Counted from the stretch's first letter, positions 15,594 to 23,430 are shown. The stretch: 23,430 nucleotides of DNA from Bacillota bacterium (GCA_023415595.1 JAEZJW010000036.1:1-23430), one strand, 5' to 3'. A program made the numbers and translations. Notes: generated by a model not told the origin, from the sequence alone.

Positions 15594-17141
15594 ATGGAAG
15601 AGGTTAACGTGGAAAATTATATTATTGAAATGTTAGGTATTACAAAAGAATTCCCCGGTATCGTTGCCAATGACGATATCACTTTAAGGCTTCGCAAAGG
15701 GGAAATCCATGCCCTTCTTGGTGAGAACGGTGCCGGCAAATCAACTCTGATGAGCGTCTTGTTCGGTCTGTATAAGGCGGAGAAGGGGGAGATCAGAAAG
15801 AACGGACAACCCGTTAAAATCGGCAACCCAAATGATGCGAATACTTTAGGAATCGGTATGGTTCATCAGCACTTTAAGCTGGTTGAGATCTTTACCGTAT
15901 TAGAGAATATTATTCTCGGTGTAGAACCTGAGAAGCTGGGCTTTATACAGAAGAAGGAAGCCAGAGAGAAGGTTATTGCCTTAAGCGAGCAGTATGGACT
16001 TAAGGTGAATCCGGATGCTTATATTGAGAAGATCTCGGTCGGGATGCAGCAACGTGTCGAGATTTTAAAGATGCTGTATCGGGAAAACGACATTTTGATT
16101 TTTGATGAGCCGACAGCAGTTCTGACTCCCCAGGAAATAGATGAACTGATGGATATCATGCGTGGGTTTGCAAAGGAAGGGAAATCCATCCTGTTTATCA
16201 CACATAAATTGAATGAAATCATGGCTGTTGCAGACCGCTGTACGGTTCTTCGTAAAGGAAAATGCATCGGCACAGTTGACATAAAAGATACATCGAAGGA
16301 AGAACTCTCAAGAATGATGGTTGGAAGAGATGTAAACTTCAAGGTTGATAAGAAGGATACAGCAAAGGGAGAGGTTGTGCTTTCCGTAAAGGATATGACT
16401 GTTCCCTCCCAGACTCATAAGAACAATGCTGTGAAAAATGTTTCCTTTGATGTCCATGCGGGAGAGATTGTCTGCCTGGCAGGAATTGACGGAAACGGAC
16501 AATCCGAGTTCGTTGCTGCCCTGACAGGTCTGGAGAAACCAAGCAAAGGGAACATAACACTATATGGCAGGGATATAACGAAAGCTTCCATCCGGACAAG
16601 ATCCAAAACAGGAATGAGCCACATCCCGGAAGACAGGCATAAGCATGGTTTGGTACTTGATTATTCCCTGGAAGAGAATATGGTTCTTCAGCGGTATTGG
16701 CAGCCGGAATTTAAAAATAAAGGCTTTCTCCGTAAGAAACAGATGCGTTCATATGCGGAGCGCCTGATTGAACAATACGATGTCAGAAGCGGTCAAGGAC
16801 CGGTAACGATCACCAGAAGCATGTCCGGCGGTAATCAACAGAAAGCAATTGTTGCCAGAGAGATAGATAAGGAGCATCGGCTTCTGGTTGCGGTACAGCC
16901 TACAAGAGGCCTGGATGTCGGAGCAATCGAGTATATTCATCGTCAGCTGGTAGCCACCCGTGATGCAGGAAAAGGAGTTTTGCTGGTTTCTCTTGAGCTG
17001 GATGAGGTGATGAATGTCAGTGACCGTATTCTGGTTATGTATGAGGGAGAAATCGTCGGTGAACTGGATCCTAAGAAAACCACAGTTCAGGAATTGGGAC
17101 TTTATATGTCAGGAGCAAAACGGGATACCGTAAAGGAGTAA
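15594..17141 (+). CDS. double ABC ATPase of a nucleoside-type importer
   Basis: This is the cytoplasmic energy-coupling subunit with two fused ATPase domains, 515 residues. Domain 1 has Walker A GENGAGKST (about 43-51), a degenerate signature ISVGMQQR and Walker B ILIFDEPTAVLTPQE. Domain 2 has GIDGNGQSE in place of Walker A, the signature MSGGNQQK and LLVAVQPTRGLDVGA. In the last, the DEP motif is replaced, as is normal in this family, so one ATP site is degenerate. The start is uncertain: the ATG at 15594 has only AAGGAA about 14 bases upstream, whereas a GTG at 15609 has GAAGAGG five bases upstream. It resembles NupO/YufO of Bacillus subtilis. Confidence 0.92.
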   Translation: MEEVNVENYIIEMLGITKEFPGIVANDDITLRLRKGEIHALLGENGAGKSTLMSVLFGLYKAEKGEIRKNGQPVKIGNPNDANTLGIGMVHQHFKLVEIFTVLENIILGVEPEKLGFIQKKEAREKVIALSEQYGLKVNPDAYIEKISVGMQQRVEILKMLYRENDILIFDEPTAVLTPQEIDELMDIMRGFAKEGKSILFITHKLNEIMAVADRCTVLRKGKCIGTVDIKDTSKEELSRMMVGRDVNFKVDKKDTAKGEVVLSVKDMTVPSQTHKNNAVKNVSFDVHAGEIVCLAGIDGNGQSEFVAALTGLEKPSKGNITLYGRDITKASIRTRSKTGMSHIPEDRHKHGLVLDYSLEENMVLQRYWQPEFKNKGFLRKKQMRSYAERLIEQYDVRSGQGPVTITRSMSGGNQQKAIVAREIDKEHRLLVAVQPTRGLDVGAIEYIHRQLVATRDAGKGVLLVSLELDEVMNVSDRILVMYEGEIVGELDPKKTTVQELGLYMSGAKRDTVKE

Positions 17142-17165
17142 ACTTAAGGGAAGGAATGTGTTAGT

Positions 17166-18434
17166 GTGACGTTTATGGATAATGTTAGTCTTTTTTTTAA
17201 GAAACTTACGAAAAGCAAGGGATTTTCAGCATTTACTTCCGCACTCCTGGCGATAGTCCTCGGCTTGATCATTGGCTTTATCGTTATGGTGATTGCAGGT
17301 TCAGAGAAGGCAGGGATCGGTTTCAGGACGGTTCTGACCGGAGGCTTCAGTAAGCTCGGTGATGTATTCTATTTTGCCACGCCGATTATGATGACCGGTC
17401 TTGCGGTTGGTTTTGCTTTTAAGATGGGATTATTTAATATCGGTGCTTCGGGACAGTATACCATGGGTATGTTTTTTGCCATGTATGTAGGCTTTATGTA
17501 CAAAATGCCTCCTGAGATCCACTGGATTGCCTGTATTCTGGCAGGTATGATCGGTGGAATGTTATGGGGTATCATCCCCGGTTTCTTTAAGGCCTTTCTG
17601 AATGTAAACGAGGTAATCACCTCTATTATGTTCAACTATATCGGTATGTACCTGGTGGACATGTGGATCAGGAGCAACAAAACGATGTATGTTGCTATGA
17701 TGACCAGAACTGCGTATCTGCCCGGCTCCGCACAGCTTCCATCCCTTGGGGTAGAGGGCTCCAATGTAAATATTTCGATTTTCATCGCTATTATCTTAGC
17801 TGTTGTACTTTTTATCGTTCTGAATAAGACCACCTTCGGCTTTGAGCTGAAGGCAACGGGTTATAATAAGCATGCCAGTAAGTACGCCGGTATGAACGGA
17901 ACCAGAAATATCATCTACACCATGGCAATTGCCGGAGGCCTGGCAGGACTCGGCGGAGCCTTCTATATTCTGGCGCCGGCGGCAATCAAGGGAAGCAGCA
18001 TGACCTATGAACCGATTAATGTCATTGCTGCAAACGGTTTTAACGGTATCGCAGTAGCGCTGCTGGGTAATTCCAGTCCGATCGGCATCATCTTCTCCGC
18101 AGTATTCATTTCCCATATTCAAAGAGGCGGAACCCTGACCAGCCTTTACGGATATAAACCGGAGATCATTGATATTGTAATTGCGGTTATTATATACTTC
18201 TCAGCTTTCTCCATGCTGATGAAGACCGCAGCCGGAGCTTTCTTAAATAAATCAAGACAGCATATACAGAGAGAAGGGCATCTGCCCGGGCAGATGGCCA
18301 GGAGCAAGCCCGGGGTCACTACACCGGAAGAGATATTAAAGCCTGGGGTTGATCTTCCGGACCATACGGAGCCGGAGGATAACGAAGAAGCGGCTAGCCT
18401 GGACAACGATAAAGCAGAGAAGGAGGGGGAATAA
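17166..18434 (+). CDS. ABC transporter permease 1 (nucleoside-type, BPD_transp_2)
   Basis: This is the first of two membrane subunits of the importer, of the branched-chain-amino-acid/ribose permease type and similar to YufP/NupP. The 422 residues contain about nine to ten hydrophobic segments and the conserved NVNEVITSIMFNYIG stretch, with GLAGLGGAFY near the cytoplasmic coupling region. The start is a GTG with GGAAGG nine bases upstream; an ATG three codons later has a worse spacing. The last ~60 residues form an unusual hydrophilic and acidic cytoplasmic tail rich in Pro, Glu and Asp. The next gene begins one base after the stop. Confidence 0.92.
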   Translation: MTFMDNVSLFFKKLTKSKGFSAFTSALLAIVLGLIIGFIVMVIAGSEKAGIGFRTVLTGGFSKLGDVFYFATPIMMTGLAVGFAFKMGLFNIGASGQYTMGMFFAMYVGFMYKMPPEIHWIACILAGMIGGMLWGIIPGFFKAFLNVNEVITSIMFNYIGMYLVDMWIRSNKTMYVAMMTRTAYLPGSAQLPSLGVEGSNVNISIFIAIILAVVLFIVLNKTTFGFELKATGYNKHASKYAGMNGTRNIIYTMAIAGGLAGLGGAFYILAPAAIKGSSMTYEPINVIAANGFNGIAVALLGNSSPIGIIFSAVFISHIQRGGTLTSLYGYKPEIIDIVIAVIIYFSAFSMLMKTAAGAFLNKSRQHIQREGHLPGQMARSKPGVTTPEEILKPGVDLPDHTEPEDNEEAASLDNDKAEKEGE

Positions 18435-18435
18435 T

Positions 18436-19407
18436 ATGAATGATTTCTATTATCTGATTCAGAATACACTCCCTGTTGCCATTGCTTTGCTTTTGGTGGC
18501 TCTCGGAGGAATGTTCAGTGAACGGAGCGGTGTCATCAATATTGCTTTAGAAGGTATCATGCTGTTTGGAGCCTACATCGGATGTATCTTTGTATATAAT
18601 ATTGAAAAGACCGACTTGCATCTGAATTCTCAGGTGATCCTACTGATGGGCATGGTAATAGCAGCAATAGCAGGAATTGTCTTTTCCCTGCTGCTATCCC
18701 TGGCAGCTGTCAATATGAAGGCGGATCAGACCATTGTCGGAACCTCGTTGAATATGCTGGTACCGGCAGGCGTCCTGCTATTCTCCAAGATGTTCTTTAA
18801 AAGTGATGGAGTAACAACGGATACTTACTTCTATATCAAGGAAGTACCCGGATTAAGTAAAATTCCTGTCCTGGGAAGATTGTTCTTCCAGAATACTTAC
18901 CTCAGTGTCTACATTGGATTTTTCTTGTTGATTATTGCAACCATCATCTATTATAAAACAAGCTTTGGCCTTCATCTGAGGGCTTGCGGTGAGCATCCAC
19001 AGGCAGCTGACTCAGTCGGTATTAATGTATACAAGATGCGTTATGCCGGAGTAGGCCTATCGGGTGCACTTGGCGGCATCGGCGGTTTCTTCTATGCAGT
19101 AGGTATCATGAATGGGGATGCCAACGGACATACCGGTGTGGCAGGCTTCGGTTTCCTGGCTCTTGCCGTAATGATTTTCGGACAATGGAAGCCAATCCGT
19201 ATCCTGGTTGCAGCACTGTTCTTTGCTTTCCTGAGGACACTGGCCTATTCGGTATCCTTATTCCCGTTCTTAGCGAAGCTGAAGCTGGATCAGACCTATT
19301 ATAAGATGCTGCCCTATGTTGCTACCATGGTAGTACTGGCCTTTACCTCGAAAAAATCAAGAGCACCTAAGGCAGAGGGTATTCCGTACGATAAGGGTAT
19401 GAGATAA
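18436..19407 (+). CDS. ABC transporter permease 2 (nucleoside-type, BPD_transp_2)
   Basis: This is the second membrane subunit of the importer, similar to YufQ/NupQ. The 323 residues have about eight hydrophobic segments and the family-typical GGMFSERSGVINIALEGIML near the start, with GEHPQAADSVGINVYKMR and SGALGGIGGFFY in the middle. I chose the ATG at 18436 because GGAGGGGG lies about six bases upstream, within the last codons of the previous gene; a frame from 18349 overlaps that gene by 86 bases and lacks a ribosome site. It is the last gene of the operon. Confidence 0.92.
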   Translation: MNDFYYLIQNTLPVAIALLLVALGGMFSERSGVINIALEGIMLFGAYIGCIFVYNIEKTDLHLNSQVILLMGMVIAAIAGIVFSLLLSLAAVNMKADQTIVGTSLNMLVPAGVLLFSKMFFKSDGVTTDTYFYIKEVPGLSKIPVLGRLFFQNTYLSVYIGFFLLIIATIIYYKTSFGLHLRACGEHPQAADSVGINVYKMRYAGVGLSGALGGIGGFFYAVGIMNGDANGHTGVAGFGFLALAVMIFGQWKPIRILVAALFFAFLRTLAYSVSLFPFLAKLKLDQTYYKMLPYVATMVVLAFTSKKSRAPKAEGIPYDKGMR

Positions 19408-19501
19408 TAGGAAGACTGATATCGCTAATATATTAATAATAAGGTTAAGTTCGCAATAATTTATAGTCATAAAATGTCAACTCACAGAAAATATAAATTA
19501 T

Positions 19502-19528
19502 ATGAATGCCAGCCTAGCAGGCATTCAT
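19502..19528. repeat. hairpin with 9-nt loop, family member 1
   Basis: ATGAATGCC (19502-19510), loop AGCCTAGCA and GGCATTCAT (19520-19528) form a perfect 9-bp stem. The sequence is related to hairpins at 20551-20578 and 20590-20617. Confidence 0.6.
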
Positions 19529-19540
19529 TCATCACGGATT

Positions 19541-19572
19541 AAAAAGTGTAGCAGTGGCTACACTTTTTCTTT
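19541..19572 (+). terminator. rho-independent terminator of the ABC operon
   Basis: AAAAAGTGTAGC (19541-19552), loop AGTG and GCTACACTTTTT (19557-19568) form a perfect 12-bp stem, followed by CTTT. The 301-base gap between the permease and Fe-S genes also holds an extended -10-like TGCTATAAT at 19581-19589, a possible promoter of the next gene, and an ATTGG-N8-CCAAT inverted repeat at 19618-19635. Confidence 0.85.
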
Positions 19573-19708
19573 GGGATGAATGCTATAATTATTTTAACAG
19601 ATTACAGAACTTGAGACATTGGGACATTAACCAATCACTATGATGTAATGAACAATCATTAATGAAACCTATAAAATTATGCAACATAAAGATCGGGAGG
19701 ATCAGGGA

Positions 19709-20479
19709 ATGGTAAGACAGATTATTAATATTAAGGAAGAATTATGTAATGGCTGTGGACTGTGTGTCAGTGCCTGCCATGAGTCAGCGATCGGCTTAGT
19801 GGATGGCAAGGCAAAGCTTCTCAGGGATGATTATTGTGATGGACTCGGCAATTGCCTTCCGGTCTGTCCGACTGGAGCGATTACCTTCGTAGAGAGGGAA
19901 GCTCTCGAATATAACGAAGAAGAAGTAAAGAGAAATATGGAGAAGAAGGAGCAGAAGGAAAGGGAAGTTGCAGGCAAAGCAGACACTGCCGTTAATACTC
20001 AGGCTCCGGCAGCACATCCGGCTCATCAGGGTGGCTGTCCCGGTTCCAGAATGCAGACCATAAAGAGAGAAGAGTCACAGGCAGTTCCTCAGCAGGAGGC
20101 TGTTATCCATTCTCAGTTAAGACAATGGCCGGTACAGATTCAGCTGGTTCCAGTCAATGCACCGTATTTTGGTGGGGCGGACCTGTTAATTGCTGCAGAC
20201 TGCACAGCCTATGCTTATGGAAATATCCATCAGTTCATGAAGGATAAGATCACCTTAATCGGCTGTCCGAAACTGGATGATGCGGATTATGCAGGGAAGC
20301 TGACCCAGATTCTGATGAACAATGATCTGAACAGCGTCACCGTCCTTCGTATGGAGGTTCCCTGCTGTGGAGGAATCGTGCATGCTGTTAAGACAGCAAT
20401 GTTAAACTCCGGCAAACTGATTCCCTGGAGAGTAGTGACCATCTCAACAGATGGACTGATTCTGGAGGACAGAGGATAA
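19709..20479 (+). CDS. iron-sulfur protein with N-terminal ferredoxin domain
   Basis: The 256-residue protein begins with two ferredoxin-like motifs. The first is complete (Cys13, Cys16, Cys19, Cys23). In the second, CDGLGNCLPVCP, the second cysteine is replaced by Leu46, leaving Cys43, Cys49 and Cys53. A charged and alanine-rich linker carries a CPGSRM motif. The C-terminal domain has QWPVQIQLVPVNAPYF, LIAADCTAYAY, IGCPKLDD and VPCCGG, adding conserved cysteines. Proteins with this layout occur in many clostridia, often near redox stress genes; the function is not known to me. I chose the ATG at 19709 because GGGAGG precedes it. It is a single gene with hairpins on both sides. Confidence 0.85.
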   Translation: MVRQIINIKEELCNGCGLCVSACHESAIGLVDGKAKLLRDDYCDGLGNCLPVCPTGAITFVEREALEYNEEEVKRNMEKKEQKEREVAGKADTAVNTQAPAAHPAHQGGCPGSRMQTIKREESQAVPQQEAVIHSQLRQWPVQIQLVPVNAPYFGGADLLIAADCTAYAYGNIHQFMKDKITLIGCPKLDDADYAGKLTQILMNNDLNSVTVLRMEVPCCGGIVHAVKTAMLNSGKLIPWRVVTISTDGLILEDRG

Positions 20480-20550
20480 TATCCTAGAATACAAATAAAT
20501 CTTATATAGCAAATGAACCAGCAAGCCGGTTTATTTGTCACGAATAATAA

Positions 20551-20578
20551 ATGAATGCCAGCCTTGAAGGCCTTCAAT
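20551..20578. repeat. hairpin with 9-nt loop, family member 2
   Basis: ATGAATGCC (20551-20559), loop AGCCTTGAA and GGCCTTCAAT resemble the hairpin at 19502, with one mismatch in the stem. It stands behind the Fe-S gene. Confidence 0.5.
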
Positions 20579-20589
20579 AATCATATATT

Positions 20590-20617
20590 CAAAAATGTCA
20601 GCTTCGCAGACATTTTG
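20590..20617. repeat. hairpin with 9-nt loop, family member 3
   Basis: CAAAAATGTC (20590-20599), loop AGCTTCGCA and GACATTTTG (20609-20617) share loop length and pattern with the hairpins at 19502 and 20551. Confidence 0.5.
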
Positions 20618-20632
20618 TGAATCATGTATAAA

Positions 20633-20669
20633 GAGCAGAAGAGTGTACCTGAAGTACACTGTTCTGCTC
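20633..20669. terminator. bidirectional terminator hairpin
   Basis: GAGCAGAA-g-AGTGTAC (20633-20648), loop CTGAA and GTACACT-g-TTCTGCTC (to 20669) form a 15-bp stem with one G-G mismatch. T-rich bases follow on each strand. It lies between the convergent Fe-S and solute-binding fusion genes. Confidence 0.78.
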
Positions 20670-20723
20670 CTTTATGTTATAAGGCAGATAGAATTTGGGC
20701 CTTATGTCAGCTGCATCATGATT

Positions 20724-23147
20724 TTAGTAGCTGGATATAAAGGATGCGATATCATTGAATGCATCCTGCGGATCTTTTGTTAAAGCAAAAATTTCGGATA
20801 GATTCGTATATTGTTGGCTTGCAGCTGCCGTGGGTAAATAACTATCATAAATTGCATGAACGGAGGCAGCACGATTCGCTGCTTCCATAATTTCCTGCTG
20901 AATCGTATCATAGGGCACATAATCCTTCAGTGGCGGAAGAAATGTATCAGTACCGCGCTGTGCGATTGCAGTATCGTCAATCAGGTAGGAAATCAGTTCA
21001 AATGCTGCATCCGGATTCTCACAGGTATCACTGATACTATAGAACGTATCACCGAAGGTTCCGATCGCAAGCTGGGAATTAGCATCTCCGGCAGTGTAGG
21101 CAGGAAATTCAAAAAATCCCAAATGGGAGTAATCCGTCATCTCCGTTTGCAAAATACTGACATTCCAGGATCCGTTCACATACATTGCACCGGAACCGTA
21201 GCTGAAGTTCGATCTGGCAGTTCCATCGTCTGCATAGCTGTAATCCTCGTTAAAATAACCGTTCCGGATCCATTCCTGAATCTTGCCGCCTGCATACAGA
21301 TAGCCATCTTCCAAAGCAGAAGCGTCACCGTTCAAGGCTGACATAAAAGGATCAATACCACTCTTCCTTGCTGCCAGACAGGAGAAGTAAATATTTCCGA
21401 AGAAGCTGACGGAATTACCGAGTTGAAAGGGAGTGATTCCGTTCGCAAGTAAGGTGTCACAGATTTGTTCCAGTTCCTCAATTGTAGAGGGTTCGCTTAA
21501 GCCATACCGACTGAATATTTCTTTATTATAAAATACTCCGTAAAGGGTGGTCCCACCAACAGGAACACCATATATTCTGCCATAATAGCTTCCCTGCGCG
21601 ATACTTGCATCTAAGAACCTGTCCTTATAGTTAAAGCGCTCCATATAGTCTGTAATGTCCTTAATATATCCATCCCTGGCATAGGTAAGGAATTTATTAT
21701 CGGCGTAGGTTGCGAGGATATCTGGACCGTCTCCGGATACCATGGCTACAGCCAGCTGTTCGTTATATGCAGAGTATTCCATCGTTCTGATATTTATGAT
21801 ACAATCCGGATATTCTGCCGTGAATCGGTTGATCGCATCCTGAATGACCGGATCACCGCCATCATAGCTCATATACCAGAGATCAAGTTCACCTGACAAG
21901 GTGGTTTCAGGAATAGGGGTTGGTACAGCATCGGTTGATGTATCAACAGTTGCTTCCGAAGTAGCATCTGGATACTGGGTCCCGGGTGTCATAGCAATGA
22001 TAGAAGATATTTTATCTTCATCAATGGAGGCTTTGTTATAGTCCTCCAGCTCAAGTTCTACTGAGTAGCTTTCTGTTGCATCCCAATTAGTGCGCTCCAG
22101 AGCAATATCAAAGGATGTAATCCGTTTGTCTTTAACCACTACCTCCAGCCTGCATTCACTGATTGTTTCAGCCTGCTCTACCAGACTATCTTTTATATCC
22201 TCCAAATTATCTTCCAATACTGGTTCAAAGATATCCAATACCTCCTCAACCAGCTTAGCTGTATCAAAATCTAACAGATAAACTGTTTCACCACCCTCTG
22301 TTTTAATCTCGAATTTTTTACATACCTTTTGATAAAAGGCCTTATCGTTCAGTTTCTTCTGAAGCTCTGAAATACTATTCTTCAGCGCTTTTGTATCTAC
22401 GAAGGAGGAGAGGCCGGCTTCCTCTATAGCGTTTTCCCAATCAACAGCGCTAATCTTGTCTAGGGCTTTGTTATACTCCTTATAATATTCGAAAAGCATG
22501 TCAAGATTATCCTGAATATCTACTGAGTAATCGAGGCTTCCGTCTTCCAGAAAATAACTGATACCGTCATAGAGTAAGAATTCGGTCTCTTCGTCAGTCG
22601 TGATATTCATATTCAGCTTACCATTTGCAAGATCATATTCAAGGATACCATCAGCACGGTAAGAATTATCATATTCATAATACTCCGATTTATCGGAATA
22701 GTCCAAGGTAAAGGCTAAGCTGTCTGCCTCCAGAGTTCCCTGAAGTGCATCCAGAATATCATCCAGCACAGCGGCTTTTTTCGGCTTTAAGAATAACACG
22801 GTTGCGACTGCAGCAGCAGCGATGATTAAAACCAGGGGTATTATGATGAGCAGGAGACGCTTCCTGTTTTTATTCGGAGAAGCTGCAGACGGTAACGGAC
22901 TGCTTGGTATACTGTATTGGGAAGCAGCATTTATGTATTGTCCGCTATTAGTGCTGTCGACAAAGGGTGAGTTGAATTGAGCCGGTTCTCCTGGAGTGTT
23001 CGGAATTGGACCGGCTGCTCCGGGAATTGAATTGATACCTTGCGGTTGCGTACCTGAGGTCATTGGCTGTTGCTGCAGCGGGTTACCGCACTGAGCACAA
23101 AAGACTGCCTCATCATCATTTTTATATCCACACTTTGTGCAGAACAT
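20724..23147 (-). CDS. zinc ribbon - TM helix - extracellular domain - solute-binding protein fusion
   Basis: This 807-residue protein has an unusual order of parts. Residues 1-22 are a zinc ribbon (Cys3, Cys6, Cys17, Cys20). Residues 25-93 are a Pro/Gln/Ser-rich linker. Residues 98-120 are one transmembrane helix after a basic stretch, so the ribbon is cytoplasmic. Residues 121-385 are an extracytoplasmic domain that I do not recognise. A Thr/Pro-rich linker follows (about 388-417), then a family 1 extracellular solute-binding domain (418-807), seen in GELDLWYMSYDGG, GDGPDILATYAD and YGRIYGVPVGGTTLYGVFYN. Such binding proteins normally are lipoproteins that feed sugar ABC importers, but no permease is nearby. 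AGGAGGGG precedes the ATG. It may be a sensor or tethered receptor; this is inference. Confidence 0.85.
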   Translation of the reverse strand: MFCTKCGYKNDDEAVFCAQCGNPLQQQPMTSGTQPQGINSIPGAAGPIPNTPGEPAQFNSPFVDSTNSGQYINAASQYSIPSSPLPSAASPNKNRKRLLLIIIPLVLIIAAAAVATVLFLKPKKAAVLDDILDALQGTLEADSLAFTLDYSDKSEYYEYDNSYRADGILEYDLANGKLNMNITTDEETEFLLYDGISYFLEDGSLDYSVDIQDNLDMLFEYYKEYNKALDKISAVDWENAIEEAGLSSFVDTKALKNSISELQKKLNDKAFYQKVCKKFEIKTEGGETVYLLDFDTAKLVEEVLDIFEPVLEDNLEDIKDSLVEQAETISECRLEVVVKDKRITSFDIALERTNWDATESYSVELELEDYNKASIDEDKISSIIAMTPGTQYPDATSEATVDTSTDAVPTPIPETTLSGELDLWYMSYDGGDPVIQDAINRFTAEYPDCIINIRTMEYSAYNEQLAVAMVSGDGPDILATYADNKFLTYARDGYIKDITDYMERFNYKDRFLDASIAQGSYYGRIYGVPVGGTTLYGVFYNKEIFSRYGLSEPSTIEELEQICDTLLANGITPFQLGNSVSFFGNIYFSCLAARKSGIDPFMSALNGDASALEDGYLYAGGKIQEWIRNGYFNEDYSYADDGTARSNFSYGSGAMYVNGSWNVSILQTEMTDYSHLGFFEFPAYTAGDANSQLAIGTFGDTFYSISDTCENPDAAFELISYLIDDTAIAQRGTDTFLPPLKDYVPYDTIQQEIMEAANRAASVHAIYDSYLPTAAASQQYTNLSEIFALTKDPQDAFNDIASFISSY

Positions 23148-23172
23148 AGTTCCCCTCCTAAAAAGTCGAATT

Positions 23173-23229
23173 ATTACATATGATGGTATAGTATGTAATT
23201 TAACAAATTATAACACCGTAGGTAATAAT
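23173..23229. promoter_or_regulatory. two inverted repeats between divergent genes (possible operators)
   Basis: ATTACATA (23173-23180) and TATGTAAT (23192-23199) form a perfect 8-bp inverted repeat with an 11-base spacer, 26-52 bases upstream of the fusion gene. A second, ATTATAAC (23207-23214) and GTAATAAT (23222-23229), matches with one mismatch. They sit where a repressor or activator of the divergent genes could bind. No clear PerR box is present. Confidence 0.4.
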
Positions 23230-23299
23230 AGTCAAATAGTAGCACTTTTTCCTATATATCATAAATTTATATTAGAAGGAATTATGAAAGGGGATTAGT

Positions 23300-23430
23300 A
23301 TGGAAGATTGTGAGGTAAAACGAATGCCTCTGATCGGCGATATGGCACCTGCCTTTCACGCAAAAACCACCCAGGGAGAAATCGATTTTCCGAAGGATTT
23401 CAGCGGAAAATGGGTTATTTTCTTTTCCCA
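23300..23430 (+). CDS. peroxiredoxin, N-terminal fragment cut by the window end
   Basis: The first 43 codons are visible. The segment LIGDMAPAFHAKTTQGEI followed by FPKDFSGKWVIFFS is the start of an AhpC/TSA-type peroxiredoxin, a thiol enzyme that reduces peroxides. The catalytic cysteine would lie just beyond the window edge, so the subtype (1-Cys/Prx6-like or 2-Cys) cannot be checked. The ribosome site AAAGGGG is about six bases before the ATG. It is divergent from the solute-binding fusion gene, with 152 bases between them. Confidence 0.85.
   Translation, partial: MEDCEVKRMPLIGDMAPAFHAKTTQGEIDFPKDFSGKWVIFFS

Noticed and set aside
20856..21341. 161-residue plus-strand open frame inside the solute-binding fusion gene
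   Set aside because: It is antisense to the well-supported solute-binding domain and shows no recognisable protein features.
23148..23299. PerR box before the peroxiredoxin gene
   Set aside because: The inverted repeats do not match TTATAATnATTATAA well enough to name the regulator.

Overview
The window looks like chromosomal DNA of a spore-forming, anaerobic Firmicute, most likely of the Lachnospiraceae / Clostridium cluster XIVa type. The reasons are a GerA-family germinant receptor operon, strong AGGAGG-type ribosome binding sites, several clostridial iron-sulfur proteins, a DUF4474 protein, the NusG_II / Gx-transporter / thymidine kinase cluster, and moderate G+C with AT-rich intergenic hairpins. 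I see no tRNA, rRNA, CRISPR array, prophage or autonomous transposase. The assignment is by recognition of protein families, not by a database search.

Layout. (1) 109-4194: a ger operon in the order A-C-small membrane protein-B, closed by a bidirectional terminator. (2) 4283-6163, minus strand: a DUF421 membrane protein followed by a membrane-anchored M23 peptidase. (3) 6371-7441: a membrane-anchored amidase. It is followed in the same frame by two degenerate acidic repeats broken by amber stops (7442-7615) and then by a 243-nt foldback element (7604-7846). (4) 7877-8892: a mono-cluster ferredoxin (minus) divergent from a flavin reductase (plus). (5) 8951-10933, minus: a DUF4474 protein and a metallophosphoesterase. 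(6) 11012-12279: a candidate small RNA with its own terminator, an Mrp/NubP Fe-S carrier ATPase with a near-consensus promoter, and a second ~200-nt foldback. (7) 12327-14006: NusG_II protein, Gx transporter and thymidine kinase. (8) 14128-19407: a complete BMP-type (nucleoside or related substrate) ABC importer, with a terminator between the binding-protein gene and the ATPase gene. (9) 19709-20479: an Fe-S protein with two ferredoxin-like motifs, bracketed by related hairpins. (10) 20724-23147, minus: an unusual fusion of zinc ribbon, transmembrane helix, extracellular domain and sugar-type solute-binding protein. (11) 23300 to the end: the start of a peroxiredoxin.

How the genes may work together. 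The left third concerns spore germination and the cell envelope: receptor, peptidoglycan hydrolases, and a DUF421 protein of a family with spore-membrane members. The centre holds Fe-S and redox housekeeping plus nucleoside salvage, since thymidine kinase lies directly upstream of a nucleoside-type importer. The most unusual items are the two long foldback elements, the orphan terminator with a promoter-like sequence upstream, the amber-interrupted acidic repeats behind the amidase, a three-member hairpin family sharing a 9-nt loop, and the zinc-ribbon/solute-binding-protein fusion. No large unknown multigene system is evident.
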